45,464 bases of DNA, from assembly GCA_038260095.1 (NCBI GenBank), contig JBBSOC010000009.1, positions 1-45,464 on the forward strand, read 5' to 3'. A program made the position numbers and the translations under genes. Origin of the DNA: QHCE01 sp038260095 (GTDB lineage Bacteria > Actinomycetota > Actinomycetes > Mycobacteriales > QHCE01). The notes beneath the pieces were generated by a model that saw nothing but the letters and a program-made list of their open reading frames with translations, was not told where the DNA came from and did not search any database. Positions 24,143-32,653 of this stretch are shown here, piece after piece (positions within the stretch are counted from its first letter, which is position 1; every line of letters starts with the position of its first letter).

Positions 24143-24567
24143 TGATCATTGCCGACACCTCGGGTCTTTTGGCTCTGACGCACACCCAAGAACCGCTACA
24201 TGCGCGGGTTAAGGCTTTCGTGCGTACCCTCCATACGCCTCTGGCGGTGAGCCCTATGGTGCTCGCCGAATACGACTACCTTCTGCGGACGCATGCCGGA
24301 CATCGCGTGGCACGTGAGGCGATCTCGCAATTGTTGGGTAGTCGCTCTCTAGAGATAGCGCGATTGAACGCCGAAGATGTTCAGAGTGCCCTCAATATTG
24401 ATATCGCCTATGCCGACCTGGGTAGCGGCCTCACCGATGCAAGCCTGATCGTGTTGGCGCACCGCTACGGTACCCTGGACCTGCTCACGCTGGATGAGCG
24501 GCATTTCCGTGTCATGGCGCCGATCGGCGACGGAGAATTTCGCCTATTCCCTGCCGACCTGCCCTAA
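24142..24567 (+). CDS. vapC: VapC toxin, PIN-domain ribonuclease, 141 aa
   Basis: A Mg2+-dependent RNase whose VapC relatives cleave tRNA or rRNA. Four acidic PIN residues are visible: Asp5 in MIIADTSG, Glu in LAEYDYLL, Asp in LTDASLIVLA, Asp in LLTLDERHF. Start is the ATG overlapping the vapB stop. Length and motifs are intact, so this is a functional-looking module with vapB. Confidence 0.9.
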   Translation: MIIADTSGLLALTHTQEPLHARVKAFVRTLHTPLAVSPMVLAEYDYLLRTHAGHRVAREAISQLLGSRSLEIARLNAEDVQSALNIDIAYADLGSGLTDASLIVLAHRYGTLDLLTLDERHFRVMAPIGDGEFRLFPADLP

Positions 24568-24606
24568 GTTTCTTGTGAATGGAAGTTCCTGGTAGGAGAA
24601 CTATAT

Positions 24607-25326
24607 ATGGGGCGATCGACTCCGCCTTTGCGCACGAGGCTGTTGGATATCCTGCTTTGGCTCTATCGAATTCTGGTTGGTTATCCACGGCGGAACCCGC
24701 TGACGTTTGGGTATCTGATGTTGCTGGCCGCCAGTTGGGCGCTGCTGCGGTTCGTGCTGACTCCCGCGGCCGGGCACCGGCTGCTTGAGGCGATCAGCAC
24801 GAATCTGGATAATTTGCCGCATCATCCGCTGCTGGCGCCGTTCGGCAGCTTGCTGGTAGTGGACACCTCAGCAAGCCTGCTGTTCTTGACGCTAATCGTG
24901 GGCTTCGGCGTGGCCTGTTGTTTCGCCGTGCTAGAGCGTCAGATCGGTGCGGCCCGGGCGATCTTCCTGGGGGTCACCGGTCACCTTGTGGCCACTTTGG
25001 CCAGCCTCGGGGTGATTACATTGGCCCTGCGGCACGGTTGGTATCCGCCTGAGGTTCGGTCCGAACCCGACTACGGTGTCAGCTATCTCGCTACCGCCGC
25101 CGCGGCCGCGGTCACCGCATTGATCCGGCCCCGGCTGCTTGCCGCTTGCTACGCCCTGGTCATGTTGGCTCTGCCGTTCACCAACACCATCTGGTACGGC
25201 TGGCTGCCAGACTTCGTAACAGTCGGACACCTCTGCTCGGCTTTGTTCGGCTTGGCCATGATCGGTTACGTTCGTGCGGCTAGCACAGCCATGCCGCTAA
25301 CACAGGCAAGCGTGCCACAGACGTAG
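24607..25326 (+). CDS. Rhomboid-like membrane protein, 239 aa
   Basis: Six hydrophobic segments in rhomboid order. The catalytic-Ser helix position reads DYGVSYLATAAA and the His helix reads FVTVGHLCSALFG, the layout of the actinobacterial rhomboid-like family. The canonical GxSG is GVSY, so proteolytic activity is uncertain. GGAG lies eight bases before the ATG. It follows vapC by 39 bases but encodes an unrelated function. Confidence 0.78.
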   Translation: MGRSTPPLRTRLLDILLWLYRILVGYPRRNPLTFGYLMLLAASWALLRFVLTPAAGHRLLEAISTNLDNLPHHPLLAPFGSLLVVDTSASLLFLTLIVGFGVACCFAVLERQIGAARAIFLGVTGHLVATLASLGVITLALRHGWYPPEVRSEPDYGVSYLATAAAAAVTALIRPRLLAACYALVMLALPFTNTIWYGWLPDFVTVGHLCSALFGLAMIGYVRAASTAMPLTQASVPQT

Positions 25327-25453
25327 GTGGCCAGAGCTCGGCCTTCCGGCGAGGCTGTGAAACCAACGATTATGTGACGTTGAACGTCTTGAGGACCAAT
25401 ATTTGATGAGGCTTGGGCGGTCTGCCCGTTTTGCCTAGGGCGTCGACAGGGAA

Positions 25454-25843
25454 TTAACTATAATTATATTTTTTGATCTGTATTTTGGTTGCGGGGCATA
25501 CAACGTAGCCTATTTTTTCGCCAGGCTGAGGATTACGGGTAGCGGTCTGTTCCTTGCGCTGTTCCTGGTTGGGCTCCCTGTCAATGATGGAGGTTCGCGT
25601 TACGCCGTCAGAACATGTCACCACGAGTTGGTTTCCAGCTAAGTAACAATACCCCCAATTCACAGCGTACAGATCGCTCGGCGATGACGCTTCGTAAGTC
25701 GCACGGCAGCCCGGAACCTGGATATCTTGAACCGGCGCGGCTGAGGCAGGCCCGGAGACAGCTAGCATTCCCACCGAAGCGGAAAGGGTTGTAGCCAACA
25801 CCAGACACACTCTGGTAACAGCCTTACGGCACTCAACGCTCAT
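25454..25843 (-). CDS. Small secreted four-cysteine protein, 129 aa
   Basis: A signal peptide ends near GPASAAP. The mature part has exactly four Cys (GCRA, GYCYL, VTCSD, VVCPA). C-YLAGN-QLVVTC and VVCPA align with C-KTNAY-QLSVTC and VVCYA of the protein at 15781-16167, with equal ten-residue spacing between the middle cysteines, so the two are likely paralogues. I start at ATG 25843 because GGAG lies six bases before it; an ATG at 25855 is the alternative. The gene is AT-richer than its surroundings. Function unknown. Confidence 0.7.
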   Translation of the reverse strand: MSVECRKAVTRVCLVLATTLSASVGMLAVSGPASAAPVQDIQVPGCRATYEASSPSDLYAVNWGYCYLAGNQLVVTCSDGVTRTSIIDREPNQEQRKEQTATRNPQPGEKIGYVVCPATKIQIKKYNYS

Positions 25844-26182
25844 GTCTGTCTCCATAGATTGAAACCAACCGAATCACTTGCCAACAAGTACCGACTCGCC
25901 CAGGACTTCGCCTGCGGATTAACCTATCACTGCGCGTCGGTGACTCGCGCGTCTTTCGAGCAACAGATCTGTAGCAAGGAAGATCGGTCTGCTCCGCCAC
26001 CTGCTGGTGCCGTAATCTTCCGAATTCGGCCTCACTAGATGCCGAGACAATAAATCGTTGATCGACTACGCTTGCTATAAGGGTGCCGTCATGCGTTATA
26101 TATTAGGGCAAAGGTTTGAGCACTTTTGGCTTGATGCAGTAGCGCGTTTGGCGCCGCATCGCTGTAGATGTTAGGAGACAAC
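25844..26182. other. 339-base divergent gap between secreted protein and GlsB gene
   Basis: Mostly featureless and AT-richer than average. TATAAG at about 26076-26081 precedes a possible 27-codon frame (26091-26174, MRYILGQRFEHFWLDAVARL onward) whose stop overlaps the ribosome site of the GlsB gene; this could be a short leader ORF but has no other support. Confidence 0.3.
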
Positions 26183-26458
26183 ATGAGCATCATCGCTTGG
26201 ATCATTTTGGGCCTTATCGCCGGCGCAATCGCCAAAGCTATTATGGGGGGGCGTGAGCCAGGGGGCGTAATTATCACGGTAGGCATTGGCGTCGTTGGTG
26301 CAATACTGGGAGGTTTTCTAGCATCAGCCCTCTTTGGGGTGGATACCACGCGAGGTTTCTTTAACATCTCTACGTGGATCACCGCCATTGTGGGAGCTTG
26401 CATCCTGCTAGTTATTTATCACATGGTCACTGGGCGTGGTAGGCACCTCACGCGTTGA
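26183..26458 (+). CDS. GlsB/YeaQ/YmgE-family membrane stress protein, 91 aa
   Basis: A small membrane protein with three hydrophobic segments. IIAWIILGLIAGAIAKAIM and the Gly-rich GVVGAILGGFLA are the family's signature. Homologues are transglycosylase-associated, acid- or stress-induced proteins of unknown mechanism. I start at ATG 26183 because TTAGGAG lies five bases upstream. A terminator follows at 26483-26536. Confidence 0.86.
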   Translation: MSIIAWIILGLIAGAIAKAIMGGREPGGVIITVGIGVVGAILGGFLASALFGVDTTRGFFNISTWITAIVGACILLVIYHMVTGRGRHLTR

Positions 26459-26482
26459 CGGCCAAAGCAGAAAGAGCTCCAG

Positions 26483-26537
26483 AAACGGTGGTGACGTCAG
26501 GGAGAGAACGTAACTCACCAGACATCACCACCGTTTT
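26483..26537 (+). terminator. Intrinsic terminator after the GlsB gene
   Basis: Sixteen-base arms (AAACGGTGGTGACGTC and its complement with one mismatch) around a 22-base loop, ending in TTTT. Confidence 0.65.
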
Positions 26538-26629
26538 CAATGGAGCAACGGGGCGATGTGTTCTATTCAGCCGGCTGTGATCTAGGCGAAACAGAGCGCG
26601 TTGTCTCCGGCACACGTAATACCTACGGC

Positions 26630-28276
26630 TCAGCCGACGGTAGCGCTTGTCGGTTCGGCGTCTACGTGTCTGCCGCTATCTGATCCAGGCATCGCATAGT
26701 GGGTGCCGCGCCATCGCTGTCGCAGCCGACGGTCATGGCTAACGATGACAAGCGCGCCGGTGTAGTCCTCCAGCGCGGTTTCCAACTCCTCGACGAGGGC
26801 GAGGGATAGGTGGTTGGTCGGCTCGTCGAGCAAGAGGACATCGCTGGAGTTGGTGAGTAGTCGCGCAAGGGCCAGGCGTTGCCGTTGACCCGCGGACAGC
26901 TTCCCGACAGGCACAGTGAGGTGGTTTCGCTTGAATAGTCCAAGCGTCAGCAGCCGTTCGACATGTTCGCTGGTGGTGCCTTCCCGTCCGTGGGCGAACG
27001 CCGTCAGCAATGTTTCGCTCGGCTGGCCCACAGCGACTTCCTGGGGGAGATACTCGATTCGACCTCGAGTGGTGACCTGCCCGGTGTCAGGGTCAAGGTC
27101 GCCAGCCAGCACACGCAACAGAGTGGTCTTTCCCGCGCCGTTCGGTCCGGTGATCAGTATCCGCTCGCTCGCCTTAATGGTGAGGCTCATGGGACGCAAT
27201 CGTGTGGCGACCTCGATGTCAAGGGCCTCGAGCACTACGCCTCGTAGATGGCTGGCGTGCAGCGACGGCGCGAAACGTAGGGGTTTGGGGGGAGGCGGAA
27301 CGGGTTTGGCCAGCCGACGCCGTAGTCGCTCCTCGGCGTTGCGGACCCGACTGGCCAGTGACTGCTGCACCCGGCCGCCAGCCCGGTCATAGGCCATTTT
27401 GTTCCGATCGGTCATCGCCCGTGCTGGCGCAACGTGGCGTGCGGTAGTCGCGGCAGCATCACGAAGCCGATCGACATCGGTCCGCCACTGCTCGTGGGCC
27501 TGTACCCAGCGCTGTCGCGCCGCTGCCTTCTCGGCGAGGTAGCCGGCGTAGCCATTGCCATAACGGACGACGGTGTGCCGGTCGGAGTCCACCTCGATCA
27601 ACGTGGTGGCGACCCGTTCGAGAAAGACCCGGTCGTGGGAGACCGCCACGGTCGTGCCGCGCCGACCACGCAAGTATTCCTCCAACCAGGTGAGGGCGTT
27701 GTCGTCGAGGTGGTTAGTCGGCTCGTCCAGCAGCAGCACCTCCGGTCCCGCCGCAAGGACCGACGCTAGGTGCAGCCGGACCTGTTCTCCCCCAGAGAGG
27801 CTGCCCAAGACGCGTTCGCGGCGCAGCCGGCTCAGGCCGAGGCCGTGCAGGGCGTGTTCGACTCGGACATCAGCCTCGTATCCACCGCGCAACTCGAAGG
27901 CCGTCATCAGGTCGCCGTATTCGGCTAAACAGCCCCGGTTGCCGTTGGCCATCGCCAACTCCAAGTGACGCATCCGGGCCGCGATGGCGCGCAGGTCACT
28001 CAAAGCTTCGTCAACTACCTCCTGCACGGTCAGATGCGGCGGCAACGACGCGTCTTGGGCGAGGTAGCCCACGCCGCCATCGGCGGAGACGATGACCTGC
28101 CCCTGGTCGGGCTGCTCGCAGTGGGCAAGTAGGCGTAACAGGGTGGTTTTGCCGGACCCGTTCTCACCGATGATCCCAGTGCGTTCTCCCGTTGCGAAGG
28201 AGCACGTCACCTCGTCGAGGACGAGCCGATCGTTGTAAGACTTAGTTACGGCGCGAACAGTGAGCTGTGTTGACAT
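26630..28276 (-). CDS. ABC-F ATPase, antibiotic ribosome-protection candidate, 548 aa
   Basis: Twin ATPase protein without membrane segments, so it acts on ribosomes rather than exporting. First domain: GENGSGKTT, LSGGEQVRL, LLLDEPTNHLDD. A charged linker about residues 255-340 would reach the P-site region. Second domain: GPNGAGKTT, LSAGQRQRL, LLLDEPTNHLS. The sequence resembles resistance-type ABC-Fs of streptomycetes (tylosin/carbomycin group) more than housekeeping EttA, but the drug cannot be named. GGAG lies six bases before the ATG. The transcript begins about 105 bases upstream with a possible regulatory leader. Confidence 0.86.
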   Translation of the reverse strand: MSTQLTVRAVTKSYNDRLVLDEVTCSFATGERTGIIGENGSGKTTLLRLLAHCEQPDQGQVIVSADGGVGYLAQDASLPPHLTVQEVVDEALSDLRAIAARMRHLELAMANGNRGCLAEYGDLMTAFELRGGYEADVRVEHALHGLGLSRLRRERVLGSLSGGEQVRLHLASVLAAGPEVLLLDEPTNHLDDNALTWLEEYLRGRRGTTVAVSHDRVFLERVATTLIEVDSDRHTVVRYGNGYAGYLAEKAAARQRWVQAHEQWRTDVDRLRDAAATTARHVAPARAMTDRNKMAYDRAGGRVQQSLASRVRNAEERLRRRLAKPVPPPPKPLRFAPSLHASHLRGVVLEALDIEVATRLRPMSLTIKASERILITGPNGAGKTTLLRVLAGDLDPDTGQVTTRGRIEYLPQEVAVGQPSETLLTAFAHGREGTTSEHVERLLTLGLFKRNHLTVPVGKLSAGQRQRLALARLLTNSSDVLLLDEPTNHLSLALVEELETALEDYTGALVIVSHDRRLRQRWRGTHYAMPGSDSGRHVDAEPTSATVG

Positions 28277-28304
28277 GCGGTACTCCGAAGCACAGTGGTC
28301 GACA

Positions 28305-28415
28305 CGGCCGATAGGGCCGCAGGACGAATGAGCGCTTCACAGGAGCACCGGCCACCTCCACTAATGCGACAACTCTTGCATGAAAATGCTAGCGCAAAGT
28401 TGTGAGAACTGGCAA
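28305..28415 (-). promoter_or_regulatory. Promoter and leader of the ABC-F gene
   Basis: On the minus strand TTGCCA (28415-28410), 18 bases, TAGCAT (28391-28386). The roughly 105-base leader contains a six-codon ATG frame MQELSH at 28381-28361 and a CGGCC/GGCCG hairpin at 28305-28319. ABC-F resistance genes are often controlled by leader attenuation, but no terminator is evident here. Confidence 0.4.
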
Positions 28416-28461
28416 ACGTTTAAGGTCCTCACTCGCCGGGGTCTTCGTTACTCCGGTGCTA

Positions 28462-29781
28462 CTACCGTGAAGGTGTAGCTACCTCGGCACCTTGCAAGAT
28501 GCGTCGAACCAGATGCATGGCAACGGTCACCGACCGATCGCGAATTTCGGTGCGGTCGCCGGGTAGGACTGAATCGCTGGCTAGTGTCGTGTAATCGGTG
28601 GTAGTCACGCAGATGCACACATAGCCGACCGGCTTGGTGTCAGTGCCCCCGCCCGGACCGGCTACACCGGTGATCCCCACGCCGACGTCGGCACCGAAGC
28701 GCTGCCGTGCCCCGTCAGCCATGGCTTGAGCTACTTCCGGTGACACCGCACCGTGCTGTTCGATCAGTTCCGCCGGCACACCCAGCAGCCCGATTTTGGC
28801 GGTGTTGGAGTAGGCCACTACACCTCCGGCAACGTAGTCGGATGCCCCCGGTCGCTCCGTGAGTCGGGCGGCTAGCAGCCCACCAGTGCATGATTCGGCC
28901 AGCCCGATCCGCCTTCCACGCAGCAGCCGAGCGAGCTGGTCGTCCAGCGATGTGCCGTCCGTGGAAAACACATGCTGAATATGCCGAGTATGAATCTCCT
29001 CGACCAGCGCGCGACGGGTCGCCTCGGCTCCGGGTCGATGTCGGATATCTATAACCAGCTCAGCGTGCCGTACGCACGTGGTGATTTCCATCGCTGTGAG
29101 GTCTAGGGTCTGGCTCACCTCCCGCAGTGTCACCGCAATCTGGGACTCTGGCAGTCCGAACAAGCGCAGTTGTGCGGACTCATAAGGCCGGGCGTGATCC
29201 AGCACTGCCCTGGCAGCGGGAGTTGCTACGGCCGTAGGCCACATTGCCCGCAGTTCTCGGGGCGGTCCCGGGAGCACAATCACAGCTGGCCCGCTCTCGA
29301 TCGCTAGCACCATTCCGGGTGCTGTTCCCACCGGATCGAGGGTTTGTGCGCCTTGGGGCACCATCGCTTGCTTGCGATTCGCCGCCAGCAACGCCTCGGT
29401 CTCGAAGCCGCTGTCGAAGCTCGACCCGCGGCGGAACCGGGCGAGAGCGTTGGCGATTTGCCGCTCCACCGCTTCGTCGAGTTCCAACCCCACCCCGGCG
29501 AACCCAGCGACCACCTCGGCGGTCACGTCGTCCGCGGTCGGGCCCAGTCCACCACTAGTCACGATTAGGTCGACGCGCTGATCGCCGAGAAAACGCAGCA
29601 CCGCGGCCAGATCCTCAGGTCGGTCCCCGACGCAGAGCAGGTGAGCCACCTCCACACCCAACTCGCCCAACCGCTGCGCTAGCCATGGACCATTGCGATC
29701 AATGATTAAGCCACTGAGCAACTCCGTACCCGTGACTACAATCCCAGCTCGTACTTGTGTGTTTCCGCTGCTCGCATACAT
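28462..29781 (-). CDS. cinA: CinA-family protein (NMN deamidase / competence-damage), 439 aa
   Basis: N-terminal MoaB/MogA-like domain (VVTGTELLSG, TSGGLGPTADDVTAEVV) and C-terminal CinA domain at about residues 280-435 (LAESCTGGLLAARLT, YSNTAKIGLLGV, GITGVAGPGGGTDTKPVG). The C-terminal domain in relatives deamidates NMN in pyridine nucleotide recycling. Both domains are complete. It is a single-gene unit between the ABC-F leader and twin hairpins. Confidence 0.92.
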   Translation of the reverse strand: MYASSGNTQVRAGIVVTGTELLSGLIIDRNGPWLAQRLGELGVEVAHLLCVGDRPEDLAAVLRFLGDQRVDLIVTSGGLGPTADDVTAEVVAGFAGVGLELDEAVERQIANALARFRRGSSFDSGFETEALLAANRKQAMVPQGAQTLDPVGTAPGMVLAIESGPAVIVLPGPPRELRAMWPTAVATPAARAVLDHARPYESAQLRLFGLPESQIAVTLREVSQTLDLTAMEITTCVRHAELVIDIRHRPGAEATRRALVEEIHTRHIQHVFSTDGTSLDDQLARLLRGRRIGLAESCTGGLLAARLTERPGASDYVAGGVVAYSNTAKIGLLGVPAELIEQHGAVSPEVAQAMADGARQRFGADVGVGITGVAGPGGGTDTKPVGYVCICVTTTDYTTLASDSVLPGDRTEIRDRSVTVAMHLVRRILQGAEVATPSR

Positions 29782-29887
29782 GACCTTGAAACCGCCTCAC
29801 CCCAGCCGCTTAGCCAGCGCTTGCCCGTCAGCATGAATTCGTGTACCACAACCGAAGAAACGAAGGGGTAGCGCTGCCTGTTTACCC

Positions 29888-29957
29888 CCTAATGGGCAGT
29901 GTGCGATGCCCATTAGGCCGGGGGCATCTACTTGGCCACACCTTGGGGATGCCCCCG
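29888..29957. terminator. Two adjacent perfect hairpins
   Basis: Stem 1: CCTAATGGGCA (29888-29898) with TGCCCATTAGG (29907-29917). Stem 2: CGGGGGCATC (29919-29928) with GATGCCCCCG (29948-29957), 19-base loop. Directly downstream of the secreted-protein gene at 29959, so a tandem terminator is likely; no T-run. Confidence 0.6.
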
Positions 29958-29958
29958 C

Positions 29959-30663
29959 CTAATAGGTCCAAGCTTGTCGGAGATCGGCAGACCATGTATT
30001 GGGATAAGTCTGCTGCACCTTGAAGGCCATGCCTACGCCCTTAGCGAGGTAATTCACCCGATCGAGGGTCATCTGCATGGGATGGCCATTGTCATCCCAC
30101 CAAGCTTCGTGCTGCGCAATGCAGGTCTTGCCCTGCATGTAGGCATTAGAGCAAGGATGTGGCGAAGACCAGAGCTGGCGGTGACGGAAGTTGACCACCT
30201 TACCTGAGGAAGCTTCGGTGATAGTGCCCGTTGCTTCCAGGCAGTAGGCGGTAGTAGGAATATTCCACTGCACGTAATGTTGGCGGCCGCTGTCTGACCG
30301 AAGCGGATGCATAGAGCTACAGCTGGCGTTTCCTTGGCTTTCGGAGGTAACGCGTTGTCGATAGTCGGTGCCGTTGCCTGACCAACCGTCCAATAATAGC
30401 CAGCTCTTGTCAGCGGATCGAAGGAAACGCTCACGCGCCTCTGGGTGTGCTGAGTCCCACGAGATGCTGTAGTGGTCTGGCGAGTCAGTACGCCACGACC
30501 ATTGCCCAGCGACACTCCCGCCAGCCCAGAATTGCCCAGCGGAACGTTCCGTGATGCGGGAATAGTCGGCGTAAGTTTCATTGCCCGCCGCGTTGGACGC
30601 TTGGCTGGCGATCAACACTGTTGCGGCGATCGTGGCAACAAGCAGAGCGCGAAGGAGTTTCAT
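29959..30663 (-). CDS. Secreted protein of unknown function, 234 aa
   Basis: A signal peptide of about 25 residues (MKLLRALLVATIAATVLIAS, Ala-x-Ala near SNAAG) precedes a Trp/Ser/Asn-rich domain with exactly four Cys in the mature part (ASCSS, AYCLE, HPCSN, KTCIA). It has many aromatic and charged residues and no recognisable catalytic motif. TATACA lies six bases before the ATG, with GAGGGC between, which may serve as a ribosome site or reflect a leaderless message. Twin hairpins follow. Confidence 0.7.
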   Translation of the reverse strand: MKLLRALLVATIAATVLIASQASNAAGNETYADYSRITERSAGQFWAGGSVAGQWSWRTDSPDHYSISWDSAHPEARERFLRSADKSWLLLDGWSGNGTDYRQRVTSESQGNASCSSMHPLRSDSGRQHYVQWNIPTTAYCLEATGTITEASSGKVVNFRHRQLWSSPHPCSNAYMQGKTCIAQHEAWWDDNGHPMQMTLDRVNYLAKGVGMAFKVQQTYPNTWSADLRQAWTY

Positions 30664-30794
30664 GCCCTCTGTATAGCAGTTCCCACCAGACCAGTTTCAG
30701 CAGTGGTCCAGGAGGGGATTCTCTAGCGAGGGCTCGTTGTCCGGCTACCACAGGCCAGGGCGCTCACGCAGCTCGAACAGCAGTCCGCGATCAG

Positions 30795-31340
30795 TCACTG
30801 CTCCAGTAGTTCAACGCGGATGCCACTGATGATGATGTTGAGTTCGGCACGAAAGGCTGCGTCTCGTTGTGCCACGGGAACGTTATCTAATTTGCGAGCC
30901 TGCTCCTCTAGCGTGTAGCCGTTGATAAAGCTGGTGATCGCGTCCGCGCCGATCGCCGCGTCCTCCTCCGATGCGCCTGCTGAGCGCAGCACATTGATCA
31001 GCAAGCGCATGTAGGACACCGCGGAAGGCGGGGGAGCGGTGAAAGAGGCCACCAGCCTCGCGCCATCCCGATGCGCCAGCATCGACTGGCGCCCTCGGAT
31101 GGCCATCTCTTGCAGTCGGTCGGCCCAGTCGCCCTCTCCTGATGGCTCAACCAGCATCTCGTTGATGATCTGCTCGGCGACGCCATCCAGTAGCGCGGAC
31201 TTGCTCGAGTAGTGCCAGTACAGAGCACCAACCTGAACGCCGAGCTTGTTCGCCAAGCGGCGCGCGGTCAGTCCATCGAGGCCTACGTCGTTAAGTAGCT
31301 CCATCGCACCCTGGAGTACGTCAGCTTTTCGGAGCGGCAT
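30795..31340 (-). CDS. TetR-family repressor with TetR_C-type ligand domain, 181 aa
   Basis: The helix-turn-helix is LNDVGLDGLTARRLANKLGVQVGALYWHYSSKSALLD, very like TetR itself; the rest matches the tetracycline-repressor C-terminal domain. I start at ATG 31340, with AAGGAGG four bases upstream. It diverges from an FAD monooxygenase gene across two palindromes (31373-31407), so it probably senses a substrate or drug handled by that enzyme. Confidence 0.9.
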   Translation of the reverse strand: MPLRKADVLQGAMELLNDVGLDGLTARRLANKLGVQVGALYWHYSSKSALLDGVAEQIINEMLVEPSGEGDWADRLQEMAIRGRQSMLAHRDGARLVASFTAPPPSAVSYMRLLINVLRSAGASEEDAAIGADAITSFINGYTLEEQARKLDNVPVAQRDAAFRAELNIIISGIRVELLEQ

Positions 31341-31372
31341 TGTTCCTCCTTTTTCTATCGCCATCTTGCCAC

Positions 31373-31407
31373 TTGAACACTGATCAAGTAAATTGAACGC
31401 TGTTCAA
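31373..31407. promoter_or_regulatory. Two TetR operators upstream of the FAD monooxygenase
   Basis: Site 1 at 31373-31387: TTGAACACTGATCAA. Site 2 at 31393-31407: TTGAACGCTGTTCAA. Same 15-base design, start to start 20 bases, i.e. about two helical turns, between the divergent genes. Confidence 0.75.
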
Positions 31408-31422
31408 TAGAAGGAGTTTGTG

Positions 31423-32589
31423 ATGCGAGTACTAGTAATTGGAGCCGGTCTCGGCGGACTATGCCTGGCGCAAGGGTTGCTCCAGGCAGGTCTAGACGTG
31501 CGGATCTATGAGCGGGAGTCCGATATAAACAGCCGCTATCAGGGCTTTCGCGTTGGGCTGGGTGGCCCTGGCCTGGATGCGCTGCGTGAGTGCCTACCGA
31601 GGCGCCTACACGGCTTGTTGGAGGCAAGCACTGGAGAGATCTCCGGCGAGCGCCGAGTTGTGGACCCTCAGCTCAACGAGCTAGACCAGCTCGACACAGT
31701 CAAGCAACTCGGTGCCAGAGGCCGTGGCATGGCTACCGATCGGCATGTGCTGCGGCATCTCCTGATGGCTGGCTTAGGTGATCGCATCGAATTTGGCGCT
31801 TCGCTGATTGCATACACCGAGCTTTCCGATGGCACAGTCCGGGCCATCTTCGCTGATGGTAGCTGCGCTATCGGTGACCTTTTAGTCGGCGCGGACGGCG
31901 TCGGCTCTGCGGTGCGCCGCCAGCTTCTACCCGATGCCCAGGTCGTAGACCTCGATATACGCGCGGTACTGGGACGCACCCCGCTGACCGAGCGATTCGC
32001 CAGGCTCGTGCCAGGATCTGGCACCATCGTTCGCGGTTGCGACGTGAAAATCTTGCTCGGCAAGATGAAGTTCCCGAGGCCACCCCACCTTGTGGCTGCC
32101 GAACTCGCGCCCGATGTCGTACTACCGATCACCGGAGACTACATGCGCTGGGTCATGTTCCTACCCGAAGACATCGGCCGCCTGCCCGACGACTGGGTTG
32201 CCACCCGAGAGCTGCTGCTGGGGCTCATCGAGGGCTGGCATCCAGACCTCGTGGAGCTGGTAGGGCAATCCGACGTGGGAAACAGCTCTATACTGACTAC
32301 CCAATACGCCGAACCTGTACCGCGCTGGGAAACTCGCCGGATCACTCTGCTCGGCGACGCCATCCATGCCATGCCGCCCAGTGGCGGCCAAGGGGCAAAC
32401 ACCGCATTCCGGGACGCGGCCCTACTCTGCCGCGCGTTGGCCGCGGTTGAGCGGGGCCAGTTCGATCTATTGCCCGTGGTCGAAAGTTATGAACGGGAAA
32501 TGCTCGGCTACGGCTTCGCCGCGGTAGCCGAGAGCTTGGAAAAGCTGCCCAGCTTCGCGTCGAGTGGACTGTCGAGCCAGCGCGGTTGA
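31423..32589 (+). CDS. FAD-dependent aromatic hydroxylase (TetX/Rox-like), 388 aa
   Basis: A class A flavoprotein monooxygenase using FAD and NAD(P)H. It has the dinucleotide motif VIGAGLGGLCLA at the N-terminus, the DG motif LLVGADGVGSAVRR near residue 155 and GDAIHAMPPSGGQGAN near 305. A divergently encoded TetR-type repressor recalls the tetracycline- and rifampicin-inactivating monooxygenases, but a metabolic role is equally possible. I start at ATG 31423 because AAGGAG lies six bases upstream. Length is normal. Confidence 0.87.
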   Translation: MRVLVIGAGLGGLCLAQGLLQAGLDVRIYERESDINSRYQGFRVGLGGPGLDALRECLPRRLHGLLEASTGEISGERRVVDPQLNELDQLDTVKQLGARGRGMATDRHVLRHLLMAGLGDRIEFGASLIAYTELSDGTVRAIFADGSCAIGDLLVGADGVGSAVRRQLLPDAQVVDLDIRAVLGRTPLTERFARLVPGSGTIVRGCDVKILLGKMKFPRPPHLVAAELAPDVVLPITGDYMRWVMFLPEDIGRLPDDWVATRELLLGLIEGWHPDLVELVGQSDVGNSSILTTQYAEPVPRWETRRITLLGDAIHAMPPSGGQGANTAFRDAALLCRALAAVERGQFDLLPVVESYEREMLGYGFAAVAESLEKLPSFASSGLSSQRG

Positions 32590-32596
32590 CCAAGCA

Positions 32597-32653
32597 GTTT
32601 GCAGTATACGCATGTAGTTGCCATTATGGAAACTACATGCGTATACTGCAAAC
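32597..32653 (+). promoter_or_regulatory. Long perfect palindrome with leaderless promoter
   Basis: Two 23-base perfect arms (32597-32619 and 32631-32653) around 11 bases. TTGCCA (32618-32623), 18 bases and TATACT (32642-32647) give a strong promoter, and the ATG of the next gene follows six bases later at 32654. The right arm thus contains the -10, and the left arm its mirror copy. The adjacent winged-helix protein is the likely binder. The same hairpin may also end transcription of the monooxygenase gene. Confidence 0.75.
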
